Shown piece after piece: positions 1-6,569 of a stretch of 6,741 nt of DNA; within the stretch, counting starts at the first letter, position 1, and each line of letters opens with the position of its first letter. Made by a program: the position numbers and the translations under genes. The notes under the pieces were generated by a model that worked only from the letters and a program-made list of their open reading frames with translations, did no database searches and was not told where the DNA came from. Source of the DNA: an uncultured Lachnospiraceae bacterium (GTDB lineage Bacteria; Bacillota; Clostridia; Lachnospirales; Lachnospiraceae); NCBI GenBank assembly GCA_905236585.1, contig CAJOQZ010000182.1:1-6741 (forward strand), written 5' to 3'.

Positions 1-1540
1 AAAACGTCTCTTCGCCGAATATCGTCTGCCGAAGAGCCTGCTGCCTCCAATTCAATTTGAACAATACTGTATCAGATACCATTCGATTCCATTTTTCTTG
101 ATCGAATCGATCATTCAATCTTTCCGCCAAAACAAACGGCTCTGTCTGCACAAAATCATTTGCATCGACCATTTCCTTGACTTCCGGGAAATGACGATAA
201 GCGCAGTCAATGGCATAATCAATAAAAAAGTACTCTCCTAAATCCGGTTTCTCAATCCAACTATACTGAAAAGCACACATGATAAACTTCATCAGCGGAT
301 TTCCCGGTTTGGCGCAAAACATAATGTTTCCTGCCCAGCGTCCCTCGGTCACATCGGCTTTCCATTCCTGCTTTTTCAACCTCATCGTCGAAAAGTCTCG
401 ATTTTCATATACCTTCCGCGGAAGCATCCCCGCCATATAATAAGTTGCGTCGATCCATAATCCGCCATAGTAATACAGCAAGGTTGCGCGGAGAAGGTCC
501 GATAAATGGTTATACGATATTTCCCCATTTTGAAACCGTTCCACAACCCAATCGGGGAACTGTACATATTCTGCAACATTATCCAGCGTAATCGGAATCA
601 ATGCCATTTTATCCTGTGGGATATTCTTTTCTATGCTCCTAACGCAGCATTTGACAAGTTCCGGCGCATTCTCAAATCCCTGCCACCAGCAAACCCATAC
701 AGGCAGTTTGCCATCTGTTTGTAAATCTGCCACAGGCATATCGATCAGGGTAAACGACGGATCTTTTTTCATTACAGCAATCAGTTTATCAAGCGTCAGA
801 TCCGTCATGCGCCGTTTCAGATCAATCGTTTTTACCGCGTTATCCGCTTCTACGGGATCGATCGCCCTTGTCTCAATTTCTTTGACGCGATATTCCTGCA
901 TCACCATCCACACACGCAGAAGCCTCTCCGATAAGAATCCATAAATGCGGCTCTGATATGTATCATAAGCGGAGATATCTGTGCGCCTCTCCACTTCAAA
1001 CAAGATGTCAAACAGCCACTCGCAATAGGCATCATAGATTTCTTTGCGTGTAATCATCATATTGCAGGGGCTGACAAGATTCGTTTCCGACACATAATCA
1101 AACGCGCTAAGGTACTGCGGATATTTCTCATCCAGTACTTTGCCGCAAAGTTCATAATCCGAAATATAGTGCCGCTTTTCATAATGTCTGCGGACGCTTC
1201 CCTCGCTTGTCCATGTCGGCGTCGGCAGGATAATGTCTATGCCCTGCCCAAGTAGTTCTTCAATTTCACGCTTTCTCAAAAAATCTTCATTCTTAACGAA
1301 GTACCTTCTATAATGAGAGATGCCGATAATATCACATTCCACATGCTTCCACAGCCAATACATTCCGGTCAATTCGGAATAATGGGGATTGCGATCCGAA
1401 ATATTGTCACCCGCATCATCTCCGGGATAGGGGAGCGCATCATGAATTGCCGCCCCGACATGCAGCGGATAAAACAAATTCTCCGTATCATCCGGCGGTA
1501 CAAATTCCTTATGTGTGCATATATAGATTCTTGTATCCAT
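1..1540 (-). CDS. DUF4422 + Caps_synth (GT32-like) two-domain glycosyltransferase, 3' end cut by window edge
   Basis: I translated this frame by hand; it has no stop from the ATG at 1540 to base 1, giving at least 513 residues with the C-terminus outside the window. Residues 1-~230 match DUF4422, a domain of exopolysaccharide-synthesis proteins: MDTRIYICTHKEF at the start, GDNISDRNPHYSELTG (44-59), YWLWKH (61-66) and ISHYRRYF (74-81). From about residue 280 a second domain resembles capsular polysaccharide synthesis protein (Caps_synth, GT32-like): VWVCWWQGF from 281, then SDLLRATLLYYYGGLWIDAT (347-366), where D348, R351 and D364 fit the sugar-nucleotide/metal site. IDAT stands where many GT32 enzymes have DxD, which I recall as normal for Caps_synth. 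It probably transfers sugars to a lipid-linked glycan in the cytoplasm; donor and acceptor are unknown. The ribosome binding site before 1540 is poor (ACGGGG, 12 bases away), and the frame stays open upstream to a TAA at 1648-1650, so the true start is uncertain. Confidence 0.88.
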   Translation of the reverse strand, partial: MDTRIYICTHKEFVPPDDTENLFYPLHVGAAIHDALPYPGDDAGDNISDRNPHYSELTGMYWLWKHVECDIIGISHYRRYFVKNEDFLRKREIEELLGQGIDIILPTPTWTSEGSVRRHYEKRHYISDYELCGKVLDEKYPQYLSAFDYVSETNLVSPCNMMITRKEIYDAYCEWLFDILFEVERRTDISAYDTYQSRIYGFLSERLLRVWMVMQEYRVKEIETRAIDPVEADNAVKTIDLKRRMTDLTLDKLIAVMKKDPSFTLIDMPVADLQTDGKLPVWVCWWQGFENAPELVKCCVRSIEKNIPQDKMALIPITLDNVAEYVQFPDWVVERFQNGEISYNHLSDLLRATLLYYYGGLWIDATYYMAGMLPRKVYENRDFSTMRLKKQEWKADVTEGRWAGNIMFCAKPGNPLMKFIMCAFQYSWIEKPDLGEYFFIDYAIDCAYRHFPEVKEMVDANDFVQTEPFVLAERLNDRFDQEKWNRMVSDTVLFKLNWRQQALRQTIFGEETF

Positions 1541-1764
1541 TAGTAATTTTTGCCCCGTCAATTTCTCAATCAACGCCCTGCTGTCGTTGATTAGGTCAAG
1601 ATACTGCCGTTTTTTGCATTTCTCATACTTGAACTCAGCCCTATTTTAATCATCCTCACCTTTGCCTCAATATCCGGCTTCGCCTTTGCAAACAGCCTCT
1701 CAGTCTCTGCCTTCATCTATTCTTCAGTCAGTTCCTTGTTCTCCGCTCGAATATTCCTCTTCAT
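1541..1764 (-). pseudogene. Possible decayed reading frame between hepT and the DUF4422 gene
   Basis: This stretch carries no intact gene, but two frames read as protein-like. An ATG at 1764, overlapping the end of hepT, opens a frame reading RAENKELTEE and then amber TAG at 1717-1719. The same frame continues MKAETERLFAKAKPDIEAK and onward to the A4 tract (T4 on the plus strand, 1644-1647). One extra A there would switch to the frame NRAEFKYEKCKKRQYLDLIN, which runs without a stop into the DUF4422 start at 1540. A TAG-for-CAG change plus one lost A would therefore turn a charged, probably helical segment of about 75 residues into the present sequence. It could be an old N-terminal extension of the DUF4422 protein, the tail of another gene, or chance, since purine-rich DNA often translates to helical-looking peptides. 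As it stands, the longest ATG-initiated piece is a 41-codon ORF, 1591-1716. I do not recognise the family. Confidence 0.3.
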
Positions 1765-2152
1765 TTTCCATCCGTTGCCGCAGATCCTCTTTCAGCCTGT
1801 CTAACGAAGGAATAAAAGTATCCCTAATCAGAATAAGCAGTTCGTCCGCCTTCTCTTCGTCATAAATGTGTATAGTTGTATTTCTCTTTCTCAGCATCAA
1901 CAACCACCGCTCCTCATCTGAAAGGAACCCCCTTGCATAAGCCATCTTTATAATATCTCTCGGCGAACCCGTCTCCGCTTCCGAAACTCCATATTGCCGC
2001 ATAATCTCTTGTAGTGCCTTCCACGCCAGCTCAAAGGTTAAGTTAAATTGTCCAATCACTCCCATTCGGTATATTTCATCCTCAACGGCTTCATCATAAT
2101 CCACTTTATGCATTACCCGAAGCGACCGTTCAAAATTATCTATTTTTCTCAT
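1724..2152 (-). CDS. hepT: HepT-like HEPN toxin (HI0074 family nucleotidyltransferase substrate-binding protein)
   Basis: This 142-residue all-helical protein is of the HEPN type, toxin partner of the MNT nucleotidyltransferase encoded just upstream. The diagnostic RX4HXY motif is intact as RNTTIHIY (R90, H95, Y97), and the helix FNLTFELAWKALQEI (36-50) is typical of the HI0074 subfamily. HepT proteins studied elsewhere are RNases whose active-site tyrosine is AMPylated by MntA, which silences them; Y97 would be the target here. The start at 2152 overlaps the mntA stop by 17 bases, with GGGGTGG about six bases upstream, so the pair is translationally coupled and antitoxin is made first. The last 15 or so residues (ENEEEYSSGEQGTD) are acidic and low in complexity. 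They overlap the possible relic frame downstream and may not be ancestral. The alternative, older reading is a substrate-binding subunit of a two-part nucleotidyltransferase. Confidence 0.88.
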   Translation of the reverse strand: MRKIDNFERSLRVMHKVDYDEAVEDEIYRMGVIGQFNLTFELAWKALQEIMRQYGVSEAETGSPRDIIKMAYARGFLSDEERWLLMLRKRNTTIHIYDEEKADELLILIRDTFIPSLDRLKEDLRQRMENEEEYSSGEQGTD

Positions 2153-2435
2153 AAATAACCACCCCGTCTTTTTCGATTTCTTTTTTCAGGTTCTCTGCCA
2201 TTCCTGCATCCGCTTCCACCATATCAAAAATCAGCAGCGTGTGCGCCTTCTCCTGCATATCTCCAAGAAAATTATCAAAATCTCCGCCAAATACAGCCAA
2301 ATCTATATCGCTACGTTTGCGGTTCGTCCCCCGTGCCCTTGAACCAAACAACACTATTCTTTCTACATTATACTTTTTGGCAAACATATGTATATCCCGA
2401 TATACCCTGTCCGGCAGATTGCTAATCTGACTCAT
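2136..2435 (-). CDS. mntA: MntA-like minimal nucleotidyltransferase antitoxin
   Basis: This 99-residue single-domain protein belongs to the minimal nucleotidyltransferase family (DNA polymerase beta-like fold). The signature GSX10DXD is complete: GSRARGTNRKRSDID with G31, S32, D43 and D45, and D71 in LLIFDMVEAD is a candidate third metal ligand. An intact active site suggests a working enzyme. In MntA-HepT systems it adds AMP units to the HepT tyrosine and so neutralises the toxin. I chose the ATG at 2435 rather than the in-frame ATG at 2453 because GGGGAGG ends five bases before it; that site lies inside the longer version, which has no comparable site of its own. The gene lies 55 bases after the LicD stop and overlaps hepT by 17 bases. 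The sequence here is markedly AT-rich (19 G+C of 60 at 2341-2400), unlike the LicD gene, consistent with separate acquisition. Confidence 0.88.
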   Translation of the reverse strand: MSQISNLPDRVYRDIHMFAKKYNVERIVLFGSRARGTNRKRSDIDLAVFGGDFDNFLGDMQEKAHTLLIFDMVEADAGMAENLKKEIEKDGVVIYEKNR

Positions 2436-2440
2436 CTTTT

Positions 2441-2447
2441 CCTCCCC
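2441..2447 (-). promoter_or_regulatory. Ribosome binding site deciding the mntA start
   Basis: GGGGAGG on the minus strand lies five bases before the ATG at 2435 and inside the alternative coding stretch that would begin at 2453. It is the strongest Shine-Dalgarno match near this gene, so it supports the shorter 99-residue product. Confidence 0.7.
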
Positions 2448-2490
2448 GTACATTAGCGGTCTGTATCTTATTTTCTGTCAATATGAACGC

Positions 2491-4209
2491 CTACACCGTC
2501 CACACCATCACCGGCTTGCCCGCAAGGCGGCACCGGTGCGCCACATTGCCCGCATCCCCGTAAAACGCATCCGCCCTTGCGATTGCCTCTTCCTTGTCCG
2601 CCGTAAGAAGCGGTTCATATTCATTCAAAAGCCTCGCCCAGCCGGCGAATAGTTCCGGTTCTTTCTCCCGTAAGGCTATCAGATTCTCCTCCTCTTTTGG
2701 AAGCAGCATCTCCGCCAGCCACAAAACCTCAATATCCCCGGCATGTTCAAGCATCACTTTCAGGGAACAGCGAATCTTTTCTATCGTCTTTTCCCTGTGT
2801 GAAAGCAACGTGCTGTACCCCGTATAAAACAAAAGCACTTTTTTTCTGCCGCGAGCGTTGCCTTTTTCTGACAAAGACGCGCCCTTATCCTTCACGCGTA
2901 TGTCATCTGTTTTTTCTATCCCAATTTTCTTCTCCCACGTAATGCCGGGCGCGACCTGCTTTAACTTTTTTAGGTACAACGTCCGCAGGCTTTCCTTTCG
3001 CAAAAGCACCCTGTCCGCATAAACCATCATCGGAGATAATATCTGCTCCTCCATTGCGGCAGGAAGCATATCCCTCCATTCTTCGCACGGCTCGGGCTGA
3101 AGCGACGGCACAAGCACCACTTCCTCCACATCGCCCCCGACCTGTGACGGATCGATCTGCGCCCGAACGCCCCCGTATGGGTCATATCCCAGCAATGGGT
3201 CCGTTATGATCTTTTGCAAGCCCGGCGCGCCGCCATGTTCCGCTGGCATTTTCACTGCGCCCTGATTTACCGCCGCTTCAAAATCATATTTCAGCGGGTT
3301 CTTCCCGCCCGCCGCCTCCGCAAGAAGCGCCTCCTGCGGCGCGTAGATCGGCCACTCATGCAGACTTCCGCTTTTTACGATCCGCATATAATCGCCGTAC
3401 TCCACACGAAGCACCTCCGTATAAATTCCCGGTACATAGATCTTCGTATTTTCAAAGGGCATCGTAAGCCTCACATCGAACATCGCCCTTTCATACTTAT
3501 GGTCGGAGCATCCCCTCGACCAATAATGCATGAGAGCGACATAAGGTGATCCGCTTCCCGTATGCTTCGCGTACAATTCTTCCGTAAGCAAACTTAACTG
3601 CCGCGACAATCCCCCGTTCTCAATCGCGACTCCGTTCTCCCGCTGTACTTTTTCATACAGTTCCCATGTCTCATCCGCATCCGGCTGTTCGATCAGAAAC
3701 TGCCCCAGCTGCGCGATGTCGCAAATCCTCCTGCAGCGTTCCTGCTCCTCTTTGTCATCTGCCGCCAGATCATCCAACGGAAATATATCAATGCCCGCCA
3801 CATAGGGAAACCCTGCGTTCTCTGTCAAAAAATCCGTATCCAGACGGATGCTGTCGCTGTTTAATATCCTCGTGGTAAGATCCAGACAGTCGGGATCGCT
3901 ATGAATATTGCGGATCTGATATCCCTCGGGCAGTTCCTCTGCGGCGACGGAAAGAAACCTCCGATAGTCCCCCCGAAACATGCAGATATCCAGATCATCA
4001 TCCCACGGGATGTAGCCGCCGTGCCGAACCGCCCCTATAAGCGTTCCGTTATCCGCATACCACCGGATGCCGTGTCTTGCGCAGACGGCATCAACCGCCC
4101 GCAGTACGACAATCTGCGCCGCCCACAGCCGCTTCATCATGCGGGATATGTAGAAGTCTTCCCGGACTTCCGGCTCAAAAAAAGCGGCATCCGACGGAAT
4201 CTCTATCAC
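2491..4209 (-). CDS. LicD family phosphotransferase with a C-terminal CDP-glycerol-transferase-like half
   Basis: This 572-residue cytoplasmic protein has two parts. Residues 25-~290 are a LicD domain: YADNGTLIGAVRHGGYIPWD at 51-70 running into DDLDI, GIDIFPLD (139-146) and a closing EVLRVEYGDYM (265-275). The acidic cluster D70-D72 and D74 is the expected metal/nucleotide site and is intact. LicD proteins move phosphocholine or other phospho-alcohols onto cell-surface sugars; this one's substrate cannot be read from sequence. Residues ~331-572 recall the C-terminal module of CDP-glycerol-transferase-like proteins in clostridial glycan loci: YDPYGGVRAQIDP (342-354), MMVYADRVLLRKESLRTLYL (394-413), KVLLFYTGYSTLLSH (457-471) and ADAFYGDAGN...GKPVMV (546-569). 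The RPHP-type motif I would expect near LWLAEMLLP (496-504) is missing, so this half is probably not catalytic. Start is GTG at 4209, preceded by AAGGAG; it follows the 160-residue gene by 18 bases. Confidence 0.87.
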   Translation of the reverse strand: MIEIPSDAAFFEPEVREDFYISRMMKRLWAAQIVVLRAVDAVCARHGIRWYADNGTLIGAVRHGGYIPWDDDLDICMFRGDYRRFLSVAAEELPEGYQIRNIHSDPDCLDLTTRILNSDSIRLDTDFLTENAGFPYVAGIDIFPLDDLAADDKEEQERCRRICDIAQLGQFLIEQPDADETWELYEKVQRENGVAIENGGLSRQLSLLTEELYAKHTGSGSPYVALMHYWSRGCSDHKYERAMFDVRLTMPFENTKIYVPGIYTEVLRVEYGDYMRIVKSGSLHEWPIYAPQEALLAEAAGGKNPLKYDFEAAVNQGAVKMPAEHGGAPGLQKIITDPLLGYDPYGGVRAQIDPSQVGGDVEEVVLVPSLQPEPCEEWRDMLPAAMEEQILSPMMVYADRVLLRKESLRTLYLKKLKQVAPGITWEKKIGIEKTDDIRVKDKGASLSEKGNARGRKKVLLFYTGYSTLLSHREKTIEKIRCSLKVMLEHAGDIEVLWLAEMLLPKEEENLIALREKEPELFAGWARLLNEYEPLLTADKEEAIARADAFYGDAGNVAHRCRLAGKPVMVWTV

Positions 4210-4218
4210 TGTTTTCGT

Positions 4219-4224
4219 CTCCTT
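4219..4224 (-). promoter_or_regulatory. Ribosome binding site for the GTG start of the LicD gene
   Basis: AAGGAG on the minus strand lies nine bases before the GTG at 4209 and starts four bases after the stop of the previous gene (4228-4230). It decides for GTG as the start, because the next methionines (residues 24-25) would cut off part of the N-terminal region. Confidence 0.75.
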
Positions 4225-4227
4225 GCT

Positions 4228-4710
4228 CTATTTTGCATCGGTTGTTTCCGGTCGCATCTTCACAACCAGATATCCTTCCCCGTCCAACGTGATCCCCGTC
4301 ACGGTTCCGTAGCGTCCCAGTTTTTCCATTCCGGCATCATCATTGTACTCGGTAAAAAGATAATCCGTCCTTGTACGCAGCCAGTCCAGCAGCCGCTCGT
4401 CGGGAACGCTTTTTTGCTCTTGTGCCATGCCAAGATACAACGCCAGATCGTAATGTTCTGATGCGTCCTTATCATCATCCAGAAACTGCGGATAGTCCAG
4501 TATGTCATCATACAGCGCCCGATACACCGGAAAAAGCGTCTCGTCCCCATGGTCAACGCCGCAAAGCCGTACCTTATCTCCGATGGTTTTATCGCCAAAC
4601 TCCCGGGAGATGCTTCCGATTTTCCGCAGAAACATTCCGATATCCAACACGGATTCCGGTTCTTTTTGTTCTATTGCGTAGAAAAACGCCTGTATCGTCG
4701 TCTCTGTCAT
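4228..4710 (-). CDS. Small methyltransferase-like protein of unknown function, lacking the SAM glycine loop
   Basis: This 160-residue protein has no family I can name with certainty. Its layout resembles a shortened class I (Rossmann) methyltransferase: a strand SVLDIGMFLRKIGSISR (20-36) where motif I should be, a second strand VRLCGVDHGD (47-56), then YDLALYLGMAQ (87-97), TDYLFTEYN (115-123) and a last strand YLVVKM (147-152). The usual GxGxG loop after VLDIG is replaced by MFLRKIG, so SAM binding is doubtful. I recall similar small unnamed proteins next to glycosyltransferases in clostridial glycan loci. The start at 4710 overlaps the GT8 stop in an ATGA arrangement, so translation is coupled to the upstream gene, and the LicD gene follows 18 bases later. 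It may be an accessory subunit of one of these partners. No signal peptide or membrane segment is visible. Confidence 0.75.
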   Translation of the reverse strand: MTETTIQAFFYAIEQKEPESVLDIGMFLRKIGSISREFGDKTIGDKVRLCGVDHGDETLFPVYRALYDDILDYPQFLDDDKDASEHYDLALYLGMAQEQKSVPDERLLDWLRTRTDYLFTEYNDDAGMEKLGRYGTVTGITLDGEGYLVVKMRPETTDAK

Positions 4711-5654
4711 TTCCCCTTAAGCCTTTCCGCTAATTGAATGGACGTCTCGATCAGCCGCTCATAATCCTTTACCATGTCGTCCATCTGGGTTCTTACTTTT
4801 TTATCCCACATTACGCTCCGCTGAAATTCCTCCAAAAGTTCCGTATAATACGGCACATCCTTCGCGTAATCCCACCATATCTGCTCTATCTCGTAGTGAA
4901 GATGGCTGGTATTCCACGGCTTTACCCCGGCATAATGCACGATCCGCGTCTTGCGCCTGACCTCGTCATATGTCAGTCCGTCGATATCCGCGTTGCTCGC
5001 AAAAAGGTCATACTCCTCCCATGGAAAATACCCGACCGCGTCTTTATGCACCCAGTTTAAGATGTCCTGATCCGGCGCATCCATTTGTCCGTCCCATTCT
5101 CCGATTGCCTCTATGTATGCCCGCACTCCCTTCGTCCTGCGGATCTGTTCAAGGTTGAGAAGCATCACGCCGGAGTTGAAATACCGGTATCCTTTTTCCA
5201 ACGCTGAAGCAAACATGCTTCGCTGCTTGGGATGCATCTGTTCGGCGCCGGTCGTTCCGTTCATGTCGTGTGCCGCCCACAGATCCTTTCCTTCCATATC
5301 GCGGTCATATAATTCTGTCAGATTTCCGTTTATAATCGTATCCACGTCCAGATACAGAACCCTCTCGACCGTCTCCGGCAAAAGTTCCGGCAAAAGCAGC
5401 CGGTAATACACCTCCATCGTCCACTCTGCCGAATGGGGAAGACGCTCATCAAAACGGTTTTTTTCCACTTTGACATCCACTATATCCACATCATATTCCG
5501 CCACCGTCTCCCTGAGCAGGTCAAAATCCGCTTCTTGAAGCGCATCATTCAAAAGGTATGCGTTGATATGCCTGTCATTGTTTTTGCAAAGCGATACCAA
5601 CATGACGCCCGTATAATGGACGTATTTTCTGTTCAATGCAGTTGCTATATTCAT
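4707..5654 (-). CDS. GT8 family glycosyltransferase (second of a tandem pair)
   Basis: This 315-residue protein is a retaining glycosyltransferase of family GT8, the LgtC/RfaI type, normally using UDP-glucose or UDP-galactose with Mn2+. It shows the N-terminal nucleotide-binding strand MNIATALNRKYVHYTGVML, the metal-binding DxD in RVLYLDVDTII (D103, D105), YFNSGVMLLNL (158-168), PDQDILN (194-200) and the closing HYAGVKPW (240-247). All catalytic landmarks are intact and the length is normal. Residues ~280-315 form a charged helical tail rich in Lys, Asp and Glu, which may dock on a partner or the membrane. AGGAG lies seven bases before the ATG at 5654, 21 bases after the stop of the first GT8. 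The stop overlaps the start of the next gene as ATGA. Donor and acceptor sugars cannot be told from sequence. Confidence 0.93.
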   Translation of the reverse strand: MNIATALNRKYVHYTGVMLVSLCKNNDRHINAYLLNDALQEADFDLLRETVAEYDVDIVDVKVEKNRFDERLPHSAEWTMEVYYRLLLPELLPETVERVLYLDVDTIINGNLTELYDRDMEGKDLWAAHDMNGTTGAEQMHPKQRSMFASALEKGYRYFNSGVMLLNLEQIRRTKGVRAYIEAIGEWDGQMDAPDQDILNWVHKDAVGYFPWEEYDLFASNADIDGLTYDEVRRKTRIVHYAGVKPWNTSHLHYEIEQIWWDYAKDVPYYTELLEEFQRSVMWDKKVRTQMDDMVKDYERLIETSIQLAERLKGK

Positions 5655-5661
5655 TCCGCTG

Positions 5662-5666
5662 CTCCT
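5662..5666 (-). promoter_or_regulatory. Ribosome binding site for the second GT8 gene
   Basis: AGGAG on the minus strand lies seven bases before the ATG at 5654, within the 21-base gap between the two GT8 genes. It confirms the start, which also places the conserved first beta strand exactly at the N-terminus. Confidence 0.75.
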
Positions 5667-5675
5667 GCCTGCTTT

Positions 5676-6569
5676 TCAAGCCTCGTAATATCGGTCAAAT
5701 ATTTCATACACGCCGGACTTTTCCCTCGTCGTCGACCACGGCTTGGTATCGCCCATGTAATGAATAATTGTCGCCTCTTCTGCCACAAACTGCGTTGCAT
5801 TGACGAAAGTCTCCGGCAGCATGCTGTTCTCTTTTGACAGTTCCACGATTTCCCGATATGTCAAAAACCGGTTCTTTTGCAAATCGACCACGTACAGCGC
5901 CGGAGGGCAGTTGTATTTTTCCCATGGCACATACAGCAGTTTATCATAGTATGTCTCATTCAGCACATCCTGATCGTTGTATTCGTATCTTCCGTTGTCC
6001 GCATAAACCTTTTCCAGCAATATGCGTTTCGCGTCCGCCTCCCGAAGGTACCGCAGATTCATCAGCATAACGCCCGCGTTAAAATAGGAATACTCCTGCG
6101 GTATGTTCATCCGGTATTTATTCGCCTCGTGGAATCCGTTCAAAATCCCTAAAATGTCTTCGCACGCCGCAAAGGGATGTCCCGTTATATCGAGCGTATA
6201 CAATTCTTCCAACGACCCCCGGATTACCATATCCACATCCAGATACAGTATCCGTTCCATATCCTGCGGCAGCAGATCGATGGCAAGTATGCGGTAATAG
6301 GTGTCAATGGATATGCCGTTATGCGACTGCACTTTGTTCTTGAAATCGCTTCCGATCCGAATCGGATGCAGTTCCTTGTCCGCAAAATCCGCGACATATC
6401 GCGCCAGTTCGCCGACCTGCTCTTCCTTCAAGTCCTCATACGGCATATAGACCGACATCTCATCCGCCGTATGGTGCAAAAAAAGGGAACGCAGCATATT
6501 CTTCGCATAAGGCAGATAGGCTGAGTTTGTGGAAATCATTATATTGTATTTTCCGACATTGCTTCCCAT
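5676..6569 (-). CDS. GT8 family glycosyltransferase (first of a tandem pair)
   Basis: This 297-residue retaining glycosyltransferase belongs to family GT8. Landmarks in order: the nucleotide-binding strand YNIMISTNSAYLPYAKNML (8-26), YYRILAIDLLP (91-101), the DxD metal site in RILYLDVDMVI (D111, D113), YFNAGVMLMNL (162-172), NDQDVLN (198-204) and the closing HYMGDTKPW (270-278). All are intact, so it should be active on a nucleotide sugar in the cytoplasm. It is clearly a paralogue of the next gene but differs enough to suggest a different acceptor or linkage. The ATG at 6569 keeps the whole first strand but overlaps the upstream gene by 31 bases and has only poorly spaced Shine-Dalgarno matches. 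An ATG at 6539 forms a TAATG stop-start junction with the upstream gene but would remove part of that strand, so I prefer 6569. Confidence 0.92.
   Translation of the reverse strand: MGSNVGKYNIMISTNSAYLPYAKNMLRSLFLHHTADEMSVYMPYEDLKEEQVGELARYVADFADKELHPIRIGSDFKNKVQSHNGISIDTYYRILAIDLLPQDMERILYLDVDMVIRGSLEELYTLDITGHPFAACEDILGILNGFHEANKYRMNIPQEYSYFNAGVMLMNLRYLREADAKRILLEKVYADNGRYEYNDQDVLNETYYDKLLYVPWEKYNCPPALYVVDLQKNRFLTYREIVELSKENSMLPETFVNATQFVAEEATIIHYMGDTKPWSTTREKSGVYEIFDRYYEA

Noticed and set aside
506..944. Two overlapping plus-strand open frames of 72 and 103 codons
   Set aside because: They lie opposite the DUF4422/Caps_synth gene, whose frame shows family motifs; no motif or ribosome binding site supports them.
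2452..2481. Perfect TTGACA (minus strand, 2476-2481) with GCTAAT 18 bases later, as a promoter for mntA-hepT
   Set aside because: The -10 match is weak, and transcription from it would begin near 2445, inside the ribosome binding site of mntA. No better -10 lies at 16-18 bases. I keep it only as a lead for start-site mapping.
2436..2490. Transcription terminator after the LicD gene
   Set aside because: I saw no stem-loop followed by a T-run in the 55-base gap; readthrough into mntA-hepT is possible.
3901..4461. Plus-strand open frame of 186 codons
   Set aside because: It lies opposite the LicD gene and the 160-residue gene, both with good ribosome binding sites or coupling. The translated product has no recognisable domain and looks like a G+C-driven shadow.
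5433..5837. Plus-strand open frame of 134 codons across the GT8 junction
   Set aside because: It is antisense to both GT8 genes and their ribosome binding site, and its product shows no domain.
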